Of a DNA stretch of 64,000 nucleotides, positions 21,833 to 33,431 are shown one piece after another. Every line of letters begins with the position of its first letter. The first letter of the stretch is position 1. Source of the stretch: Hypomesus transpacificus (taxonomy: Eukaryota > Chordata > Actinopteri > Osmeriformes > Osmeridae); NCBI RefSeq assembly GCF_021917145.1, contig NC_061078.1, positions 5,325,808 through 5,389,807 of the forward strand. Reading direction: 5' to 3'. The position numbers were made by a program, and so were the translations under genes. The notes under the pieces were generated by a model. The model did no database searches and was not told the DNA's origin. It worked only from the letters and a program-made list of their open reading frames with translations.

Positions 21833-23024
21833 GTCACAAGCACAATTTGTTACACAAAAATAATGGACCACATTTACACAGTTTATACAGGTCTAAAACT
21901 CAATGTACAATTAACAGACTAACTAAATACCATAGTTAAATATGCACTCACATTGCACATGATGATATCCTTAAAAGCTACACAAAAACACTTATCGTGT
22001 GAAAGTAACACGTGTCGACATAAAAATCACATTATTTACAAAAAAAACCATCTAGTTGAGATTTTAGCAAAAGGACTCCAGATCAACTCCAGATCAAGAT
22101 CAAGATAATCCCATCATTCTTGCCAGAGACACGTAATACAATCCATCGTGTAAAAGTCCCCCCGCTATAAAGTAGTATTCAGTCTCTGTTAATAGTCAAA
22201 AGAAGAACATGGTCAAGTCATGAATCAGAGCGTTAAGAGCTGAAGGATAAGGATACACTAGTATACTGCGAGTTGCTGGCTCCCTATGGCGGTTCCTCCC
22301 TGGTAGCAGGCTGGTGGGCGGTTAGCTTCATGAAGTGCACTTTACGCCTTAGCTTAGCGGAAGCGGTTAGCATAACTTTTTTTTTTTTAAGTCGTTTTTT
22401 GTTTGTTTATACACAGATCCCTTGTCTACGCGAGTCCGTTTTAATCTAGGGTTATGGACATCACTACATATAGTTTCTATTTTACACAACAAGCTGGATG
22501 TAATACTGAGAGAGCAGCAGGATTAGGGTTGTACAGGACCCCTCTGCTCCAGGGACCGTTTGGCTGAACAGTGGAACACAGAGTGTAAGACAAAAGATTG
22601 GCAGATTTGAAGATACAATCAACAGGACTTTCACTTCCAGGCGTGATGGGTAGCACTGGCGTGGCCAGAGGACAGAGGGTGGGAGCTGGACTCGCCCGTC
22701 CTCACCAATCAAACTCCAGCTCTGCCACTCCGGCTTGCTAATCAGCTCGGAGTCTCGACCTTTCACCTTTTGAACTCGATTGTTTGCTGTTGAAAGAGTG
22801 CCTGAAAATGTCCGTCGTTCGAGAGCTGGTGTGTGACAGGCAGGGGCATGTAACGCCCTCCTGTGAACACAGACGCCACAGCAGGGATGAGGTATGAGAG
22901 AGCGAGAGGTGCGGGCCTTGAAGTCCACAGACATAGCGTGAGTGTGTGATGTGTGTGTGAGGTGTACCCAGTCATTCACCATACTGTGGGAACATAAACT
23001 CTGTGTGTGTATGAGTGTGTGAAG

Positions 23025-23071
<47 letters not shown>

Positions 23072-23176
23072 AAAACTACGAAGGGTGGACACACAGAGAT
23101 CTCCGTCCTGTTCCTTCGCAGTCCGTGCTCCCCCTGTGAGAACGTGTGTGTATGTGTGTGTGTGTGGGGGGGGGTT
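21833..23176 (-). other. arnt2: Probable arnt2 3' untranslated region
   Basis: Runs from the stop codon to the AATAAA. Within 160 bp of the stop it carries C/CA-rich tracts (plus-strand G-run and GT repeat at 23141-23174) and a (CT)n tract, written (GA)n on the plus strand, at 23027-23068. A 166-codon reading frame at 22482-22982 lies inside this UTR and has no recognisable family. Confidence 0.5.
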
Positions 23177-23275
23177 CTACTCGGAGAAGGGCGGGAACAT
23201 GCCGAGGTCAGCAAAGTCCTCGATGTTGTAGTTGGCTGCTCCCTGAGAAGGGTCTCCGGCCATGGGCAGCATGTC
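23177..23275 (-). CDS. arnt2: arnt2 exon 20 (last coding exon)
   Basis: 99 nt, phase 0, acceptor CTCCAG. Encodes [20 protein letters not shown] then [12 protein letters not shown] and stop TAG at 23177-23179. This is the conserved acidic/hydrophobic C-terminus of ARNT-family activation domains. Confidence 0.98.
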   Translation of the reverse strand, partial: DMLPMAGDPSQGAANYNIEDFADLGMFPPFSE

Positions 23276-23648
23276 CTGGAGACAGAGGGGGACACACAGC
23301 TCAGCGGCCAGGCTGGGGAACTGTACCACAAACAGGCAGTGGACCCTGGGCCTGGGCTCATCTCTCTGACATGGCCTCTGATTGGTCACCTCATCCAGAT
23401 CACGGTACATAACCCTCAGCTGAGCAGGTGGGCGTGAGATGCCAAGAGGCTGGGTGGGGCATAGTGTGTGTGTGAAGTTACCTGAAACCTGTGTGTGAGT
23501 CCTTGTTAGTGTGTGTGTGTGTGTGAAGTTACCTGAAACCTGTGTGTGAGTCCTTGTTAGTGTGTGTGTGTCGTTTAAGTTACCTGAAACCTGTGTGTGA
23601 GCCTCTGTGTGTGTCTGTGAAGTTACCTGACACTCGTGTGAGTCTTTG

Positions 23649-23702
<54 letters not shown>

Positions 23703-26020
23703 CCCACCTGAAACACCTCTGTCTGGCTGGGGTTTGTGTGTGAGTGCTGTTCTCCAGGCTGCTGGGCGTGGTGCTGATTCTGCCACTGGGACCACACCTC
23801 GCTGGGCCGGCCCTGGAACTGACCCCCGCTCTGACTGCTCTCCCCGGACACGTCTGGGCACGGGCGGGGTGGAGAGAGGGGAAGGGATCACAGGTCACAG
23901 CGGGGTTAGCATCTTACACACTTCAGAACAGTGGTGGAGATTTATGTACAGGAACATGTCCTATTGTGTGGAACAGCTCTTATCCACTTCTTGTCAACCC
24001 CGCCTGCTTTTATCTTACAGCTGAATCAGGCATGATGACGGCTAAGGTCAACTGCTGAGACTGACAGACAGAAAGAGAGACAAACAGTAGCTTATAGACA
24101 TACTATTTAAGAGAGATAACATTGTTCCGACAGGAAGTACTAGACCCATATGCCTGAGGGAGACATGGGCGTTAGGAATGTTTATGGAGCTGTGAAGCTC
24201 TCACTTCTCTGTACACACCATCAATCCCCTGCCTCTCTGCTCCTACAGCTGTTACTACAGCCGTTAAGAGGCTTGCTGCATGTTCTCAAATCCATAAGTT
24301 GAGAAGCCGTGACCTGACCAGTCAATAAATCGTTATCTGGGAGAAGAGGTGAGCAGGGTCAGGCTCTGGAGGCCGTGAAGAGGGAGGCTCCTTCATTCAT
24401 CACAGGCTCACCTCTGCATGCAGAGGCCACTGAGAGCTTCTATTCTGTGGCCCAACGCCAGCAGAACACTGCACTGGCACATGACAACAGAAAACACTGC
24501 ACTGGCACATGACAACAGAAACACTGCACTGGCACATGACAACAGAAAACACTGCACTGGCACATGACAACAGAAACACTGCACTGGCACATGACAACAG
24601 CAACACTGCACTGGCACATGACAACAGAAACACTGCACTGGCACATGACAACAGAAACACTGCACTGGCACATGACAACAGAAACACTGCACTGGCACAT
24701 GACAACAGAAAACACTGCACTGGCACATGACAACAGAAACACTGCACTGGCACATGACAACAGAAACACTGCACTGGCACATGACAACAGCAACACTGCA
24801 CTGGCACAGGACAACAGAAACACTGCACCTGGTTAAACCAGGTAGAGATAGTGTTAGTAGGTTAACCATTCATATAACTATTAGTTCACCACTAATCCTA
24901 GACTAATATACTGATTAGGTTTGGTGATTCTGAATAGTGTTATTCATTGATAATAGCATGAAGCCTGCATGATGAGGCTTCTGGAACAGAATATCAATGA
25001 GCCTCTGTTATCTTCAAACCACACGCACAAACATCCCCATTCTAGGGCTGGTATGTGAATCTTAAGATGATCAGGATTGGGAAGTTCTCTCAACAGAAAC
25101 ACCACTACTGCTGCCTCAGCCATTTTACTCTGCACAGCCGCCTAGACAGAGAGGGTGTGTGTGTGTGTGTGTGTGTGTGTGGTTTCTACACACTCAGTAC
25201 AACCCTCTGGACAGAGACAAATAAGAGTTCTAGAGAAACAACAAAGTGAGCAGTAATGAGTCTGGCCAGAGTGTGTGTTTGAGGTGTACATCAACAAGAA
25301 GCGCTTTCTCAAGGTGCCAACCTCAGGGACAATGGAACAAGGCAGAATGCATTTAAGGATTGGATTTATTTATTTACTTTGACCGCTTTTCTCACACTAT
25401 TTAATTACTATTTGGATATTGTTTTAATTTGCATCGTGTATGATTACCTTGGCAATGACATGCCAATAAAGCCAGAACATTGAAGGAGGGAGAGAGAGAG
25501 AGCATTTGTTTAGAGGCTGTGTCCATGTGAAGACAGACATGACCATTAGCAGGACCTGACTGGACCAATCCTCTCTTCTTCTGCTGGGGCAGAAGGACAA
25601 AGGAGAGGAGAAGGAGAGAAGCAAAGAGGAGACAAGACAAGGACAGAGAAAAGGAGAGGAGAGAAGCAAAGAGGAGACAAGACAAGGACAGAGAAAAGGA
25701 GAGGAGAGAAGCAAAGAGGAGAGAAGAGAGAAGGAGAGGAGACAAGGACAGAGAAGAAGAGAGAAGGAGAGGAGGACAGATGGGAGGAGAGGAGAGAGAC
25801 AAGGGGAGGAGAGGACCAGAGTGTGTATGTGTGCGCGTGTGGACTCATTGTTGCCTTTTGTATCAAGGGCCACCTCAGTGACGACTGGGACATGACCAGA
25901 CTTGTTCATACATGATACATGTTCTAAAAATGGAAAGCAGATTTTCTCACATTCTCACAAAACCATAACTAAACATGTCTGACCATCTCAACATGTCTGC
26001 TGTGATATACAAGCTTACAC

Positions 26021-26073
<53 letters not shown>

Positions 26074-26794
26074 AAAGAGTGACAGATCCTGAGATTCCTA
26101 TTCTTCACTGACAAAAGAAACACACTTGCTGACCCTAGAACAGATAGAAACAGGAAGTGTCTTACCGAACGCTGTGCTGCGGTTGGTCAGTCCTGAGTAG
26201 GCGTTGGCGCTGGGGGAGGAAGTTGCTGGGGAGGACAGGGGGCTGTAGGAGGACGGGTCGGCTTGGTAACTGTGACCAGAACCAATCCCGAAAGGGCTGG
26301 ACTGGGCCTTGCTGGACTGGAGGGCAGACAGAGATAGCAGGGAGGAATTCAGAGACTGTGTGTATTTGCTTGTGTGTACTGGCTTGTGTGTTTGTGTGTT
26401 TCCATGTGTGGGTTTCTGTGTGTGTGTGTTTGTATGTATGTGTGTTTCTGTGTGTGTGTGTGAGTGTTTCAAGCTGGCTCCGATGAGACAAGATGGATGA
26501 GGCTGTTAAGAGACCATATGCCCGACACTCTCGCTTGCACGTGTGTGTGTCGCACCCACACACACGGCAGGCACAACAAGCCCATCAGTTACCATGGCGC
26601 TCATGCCACTGAGAGTCGACATGGCAACCGTGACAACCACAGGGGGAGACAGGGCGTGTTCATTAAGCAGGAGTGTCTATCTAGTGCATACTAGATAAGA
26701 CCCTCCACACTCCCCACCCACTACACTACAGCACTACGTGGTGAGAGAGAGAGAGAGAGTTTGTGTGGCTGTGTGGTTGTTGATTTATGAGTTG

Positions 26795-26866
<72 letters not shown>

Positions 26867-26988
26867 GAGAGAGAGTGGCTGTGTGGTTGTTGATGTATGA
26901 GTTGGAGAGAGAGAGAGAGAAAGAGAGAGAGAGTGTGGCTGTGTGGTTGTTGATGTATGAGTTGGAGAGAGAGAGAAAGAGAGAGAGA

Positions 26989-27035
<47 letters not shown>

Positions 27036-30000
27036 TGTGTGCGTGTGTGTGAGTGTGTGTGTGTGTGTTACCTGTCCAGAGAACGGGGGTCTGTTTCCTG
27101 ACCAGGCCACCTGTCCAGGGTTCAGCTGTCTAGAGATCTGGGCTAGGTTCTGATTGGACGATCCTGACGGCTGGATATCATTAACCCCCGGGACATGGAT
27201 GACAGAGGAACTGCAGAGCACGCACACACACATATCTGAGAGTTAGTGTGAAATATGAGCCTATGTTGGCCCTGCAACTTTCCCCTTCAGACACATTCTG
27301 CTGTCATATCAGAGACAAACAACAGCTTCAACTGCTCACATCTGTCAGCATTCTCACACAAACACACACACACACACACGCATGCACACATACACACTAA
27401 CACCTGCAGCATTGTTGTTCAACCCACACAAACACACACACACACACCCACACACACAGGCGGTACCTGAAGCTCTTTCCAGAGTGTCCCGGCTGGAAGG
27501 GAGAACCCTGGGAGTAAAGCTGCTGACCTCCTGCAGTGGAGGATGGAACCATCATCTTCTTCTCCCCCGCTGCACACACACACACACACAGACACACACA
27601 CGCACAGACACACCCCCACACATACAGACACACACACATACAGACACACACGCACGCATCCACACACGCACGGGGGAGAGAGAGACAGAGACAGTTGAAG
27701 AGAGACCCGCTCAGTTGGAGACGGGACCACCACAGTACATCACTCAGGTCTGGAGATAAGAGGAGCAGGAATGTGCAGCTTATCTGCAGCCAGAAGGGGA
27801 GACGTACAGTTGGAGATGCCTGTGTACATCTCGGCAAAGCGTGGGTCTCTCTCCTGGGAGAACAGGGCCTCCGTCTTGTCGATACTCTTCCCCGTCTCAT
27901 GGACACTACCTCCCACACCGGACACCGGCACCTGGGGGGGGGGGGGGAGGTGGAGCAGAGAGAACTGATCAAAGGACGCCCTCCATCATCAGCCTGGACA
28001 GCTATGGGGGAGTGTTAACCATGGATGTAGGAGGAGGAGGGGGGGGGGGGGGGGGGCGCCGGATGGTGTGGACCCAGGGAGCAGGAGGGTTACCTGGGAC
28101 AGGTCGTAGGCTGTGAGTCCATCTCTCTGGTGAACCTCCAGCTCTGCTTGTTGCTGCTGCTGAAGCTGCCTGCAAAACACAGCAACAACACGTCAACACC
28201 TGTTACACACACACAGGAATACACACGCAGGAATATACACACAGGCCCACACACACACGCACCTGTCACACACACACACACAGGAATACACACACACAGA
28301 CCCACACATACACAGAAATACACACGCAGGAATACACACACACACCAGATACACATAACAGTTTTAGCATGTTATTGTGGCCATACCTGTAAATGTCCCT
28401 AATATGATGGTAATTTGTGTTTTTAAAGACTTGCAGAAGTGCTAACAGCTATTGTGCACCATTACTTGTTACCAAAGAAATCCACTGTGCAATCATGTTA
28501 CTATATTTGATGAAAAGAATCAAGACTTCTGTTCGTAAAATATAGTTTTTTTTATATAACAGGCTTAAAACTATACATTATGCAAAACAATGTTTTGTAG
28601 CCGTCTGTGTAGCATCCTCTGCTGTGTGACACTACTTCGTATTTGTTTAGAGTCGTCATCTCGGACATGGTTGACGGCTAAAAAACGGTTGGCTCCTAGC
28701 GACTCGCTCGAATAAACCCAAATGAACACCAAGCGAATGGGACTCCAAGGGAGGAAAGGAGGGAGAGAGTGTGGAATCGCTCGCGGGTGACCAGGTCTAA
28801 GACGAGAGTAATCTGGATGACAGTCAGATTGGACCACAGATTACTTTTACAAGGATGTGTCCACAACGGTCCAGGTTACCACGGAAACAGTAGCCTACCC
28901 ATCCTCATGAGATTCCAGCCTCTAAAACCAATGAAAAATGATAATGAAAATGAATTTGTTTACATATTCATTCTTGTCCTGAGCCTGGACTGGGGCCCAT
29001 GCAAGTGGGGGGGGGGGGTTATAATTTGTTGTTTCTGTGTGAGCAGGCTGGCTGAGGAGGCAGCGACCATGGACATGAGGAATGACTTGATCAGGATCTC
29101 CCTGACTCGCTCTCTCCTTCTCTCCACACAGCTTAGCGGAAGATCTGGATGTTTATGGAAATGTCTCTGTGTGTGAGTACATGTTTGTGTGTATATGTTA
29201 ATGTTTGAGTGTGTGTGCATGCGAGTTCATGTTTGTATGTGTGAGTGTGTTTATGTTAATGTGTGTGTGTGTGTGTCTGTGAGTTAATGTTAGGGTGTGT
29301 GTGTGTGTGTTGGTCCTGATAGGAGAGTTCTGGAAGCCTTGGGGTGCAGTCACAGCAGAGGATGATGGGATGCGGACAGTTGGAGGTGTATAACCACGGC
29401 AACTGGCTCACAGCTTGCTACCCTAACTCTCTCTTTCCCCCTCTCTCCCTCTCTCTCTCCCTCCCTCCCTCTCCCTCTCTCTCCCTCTCCCCCCTCTCTC
29501 CCTCTCTCCCCCTCTCCCTCTCTCTCTCCCACACACGGCCAGGCCCAACAGCCTGAGCGCAGGGTCGAGCTGGAGGGTTGCCTTGGTAATAGTTTGGAGC
29601 CGCCATGTTCCCAGTAGACAGAGTAGCAGTCTGCTCCAGCTTTACAGATGGCTCAGTTTGGGAGCGGGTCAACTCAGACACACCGAGATGAGCAGAGAGA
29701 ATGAGAGGGACTCAACCCAAGCTCTACAGCCAGAACCATGGCTGTGATGCGGTGATGTGATGGGACTGGAAGGCTGTCCCTAACAAGCCAATAGCTCCAG
29801 CTGAGTGTCATAATATTGTTGTTACAAACCGTGTGAGCAGCTAGTGAAAAACCAATTAGCAGAGTTGTCACACCCAAACTGATTAAACAAACAAGCTTCT
29901 GAAAAACAATGTTGCCACTGAACGAGGCTACACAATACAACCCATATCCTCTGCCTGTCTGTCTCTCTTTAAACCTGTCTGTCTCCCTGCCTGCCTATCT

Positions 30001-30414
30001 GTTGGTCTTTCTCTCTATAGACCTGTCTGCCTGCCTGTTTGTCTGCCTCTGTCTGTCTGTCTGTCTGTCTGTCTGCCTCTGTCGGTCTGCGTCTGTCAGT
30101 CTGCCTCTGTCTGTCTGTCTGTCTGCCTCTGTCTGTCTGTCTGCCTCTGTCTGCCTGTCTGTCTGTCTGTCTGTCTGTCTGCCTCTGTCTGTCTTTCTCT
30201 GTCTGTCTGTCTGTCTGTCTGCCTGTCTGTCCCTATCATGCAGCTAAAACCTAGACTTCCAAAAGCACAAAGACTTCCAATGTCTCTGCTGGGCTGCAGC
30301 AAAGTAAACCCAATCAGATATATTTGGGGAAGCCAGTGGAAAACCCTGGTGTGTGAAAGCAGGCAGTTAAACAGCAGCCGGTAAAGGAGCAAGCAGAGAA
30401 GGAGCACTCCGAGC

Positions 30415-30445
<31 letters not shown>

Positions 30446-30597
30446 GTCATGTCAGGTGAGCGTGCAGGGAGATAAGTGACATTAATACTTAATGTGGCCT
30501 CCATAAATCTCAGACACATTCTGTTGCTCCTGAGACATCACTTCCTTGGATATCACCTCAGAAAGAGACAGCCTGACAGAACACTGGCATCACTGCT

Positions 30598-30655
<58 letters not shown>

Positions 30656-33316
30656 CCTTCAACACACACATCCCTCAACACATACACACCCACCTCTACA
30701 TATCCAAATACACACACATCCCCAACATGCACACACACACACACACAGGCAACCCCATGACATGTTTATCCTGCTAATCTGATCCATTGGCAGTAACATG
30801 ATGTTGCTGGCTCCTTTACTTATGATGGCTCGGGGAGGAAATGGGAGGAAAGGATTTTTTAATGCCTGTTTCCACCATCAAACACACACGAGAACTATCT
30901 TAACAATCTCACTCAATCTGGAGGACGGAACTCTTCCAATGTTCCGGAGTGTTCTTCAATGTTCTGGAGTGTGAGAGGGATGTTGGTTTTGGAAGCATTA
31001 AGGATGGTGTATAAAATGAATGCTGCTAGTTGTTGATGTATGTGGGCTACAGCCGTGTTCTGATTCTGCCATCCTGTCGTTTCCTCCACTTTTCCTCTCT
31101 GCTTGGGCACAGTGACAAGATCAACAGGGACACCACTGCCCCCCTATGTCAGAACCATGGTACTGCAGGTCTGGCCAACAGCTGTGTGGTACCAGAGATC
31201 TGGGTCTGGGCATATGGTACTAGAGATTTGGGTCTGGGCATGTAGTACAAGAGGTCTGGTTCTGGTTCTGGGCATGTGGTACCAGACATCTGCTTCTGGT
31301 TCTGGGCATGTGGTACCAGAGGTCTGGTTCTGGGCATGTGGTACCAGACATCTGCTTCTGGTTCTGGTTCTGGGCATGTGGTACCAGAGGTCTGGTTCTG
31401 GGAATGTGGTACCAGAGGTCTGGTTCTGGGCATGTGGTACCAGATATCTGGTTGTGGCCCAGGGCCTGTGGTACCAGATGGACCTAAACAAACATCCCGT
31501 GTCTGACAGGGGGGGCCCACAGGGACAGCTTGGCTCCATCTTCTCAACACCCTATTAACAAGCAGCCCTCTCTCAATAACAGCAGGGAAATATGAGCCGC
31601 ATGTCTCCCAGACAGGAGCACATTCTGCTTACAGTTCCTTAGCTGTACAACGTCAATATTATCCTCTGCGGAGGTGAAGTCTGAACGGTGTTACCACGTG
31701 TGTCAGGAGTCTGGAGGGTCAAACCAGTGCACAGGCTCGGGAGATGTGCTGCCGGAGGCAGTATGTTTGTTAGCGACTGTGTGTGTGTTAACGTCAGTGT
31801 GTGTAAGTGTCAGTGTGTATGGGAGTGAGAGAGACATACTTGACATTGGTGTTGGTGCAGATGATGTACTCGATCTCATCGGAGTAGGGGTTCTGGAAGG
31901 TGAAGCTGCTGGTCCGGATCAACATCCACTCACGGTTCTTCATACGGAACCTGTACATGACCGACAGAACCTGCCCCTTCAACTTCACCACCTGGAGGGA
32001 GGGAGAGAGGGAGGGAGAGAGAGAGGGAGGGAGGAAATAATATCAGAAGCATGAAGTGACAAGGTGACTCACAAAGTAGACAGACAGATCATGACTAGAG
32101 AGGAATAACCTGAGACTTCATTCTCTTCAGTTATCGCCTCGTTTCACCCAAACTTAGTGCCTTTGTTCCCGTGACAACAGGACAGCGCACAGGGATGAAC
32201 CTCATTTGGTAGAAACAAAAGAACAGAATGGCTTCAAGGTGATGAGGAGAGAAGGCTGGAGGAATGGAACCATCCACACAATCATATTGTTCTATTTAAT
32301 TAGCTTCCTTACCAAACTAATACCTTTAGCTTGCTCAGGAAAGAGATCACATTCCTCCTCCTTACAGCCCTCTCATCTCCCCTCTCCTTCACTCTATTTC
32401 ATCCTAATCAAAGTGATATGTCTCCTGTCAGCACAGGTGAAGGACAGGCAGAGAGGATGCTACTTCAGACTTACAGCCCTCTCTCCTCCTTCTCTGCATC
32501 TCTCTCATCTCTTTACTTTTATCATCTACTCTTCTACTCCTTTCTTCTCTCCTCCTTTATGTCTCTCCTCCTACCATCTCCTCTTTCTCCCCCCTCTTCT
32601 ACCTCCCCTCCCCTCCCCATCCCCTCTCTCCTCCTACCATCTCCTCTTTCTCTCCCCTCTTCTACCTCCCCTCCCCTCCCCATCCCCTCTCTCCTCCTAC
32701 CATCTCCTCTTTCTCTCCCCTCTTCTACTTCCCCTCCCCTCCCCATCCCCTCTCTCCTCCTACCATCTCCTCTTTCTCTCCCCTCTTCTACCTCCCCTCC
32801 CCTCCCCATCCCCTCTCTCCTCCTACCATCTCCTCTTTCTCTCCCCTCTTCTACCTCCCCTCCCCTCCCCATCCCCTCTCTCCTCCTACCATCTCCTCTT
32901 TCTCTCCCCTCTTCTACCTCCCCTCCCCTCCCCATCCCCTCCTACCATCTCCTCTTTCTCTCCCCTCTTCTACCTCCCCTCCCCATCCCCTGTCTTCTCC
33001 TACCTCCCCTCTCCTCATATTCCTATTCTCTCTGTATCACCAGCTGTCAGCCTGAGTGATGGAGCGGCTCTTCTCGTCAGAATATTAAATGACTGATCTG
33101 GGCTGCAGGGCTCAGGAGAACACCTCAGCGACACGGGAGACTGGCTTTCCTTCAACAGGAAGCAGGGCACGGAACGCACACGCCCAGGGAGGGGAAGGCA
33201 TCCTATTGGCTAGAGTGAGTGACCTCTGACCCCCGGGCAGGAAGAGAGGGGGGCAGGCTGTTGTTATTGGCTGGGGATTGTCTGACGGCCCAGAGTAGGA
33301 CGACTGTGGTCATCAT

Positions 33317-33350
<34 letters not shown>

Positions 33351-33372
33351 AGAGAGGGAGGGAGAGAGAGAG

Positions 33373-33431
<59 letters not shown>

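Noticed and set aside
22482-22982. 166-codon minus-strand frame
   Set aside because: Lies in the probable 3' UTR of arnt2 with no family resemblance and biased content.
32206-33096. Ser/Leu/Pro-rich frame of 296 codons
   Set aside because: The 60-bp array length is a multiple of three, which keeps a meaningless frame open.
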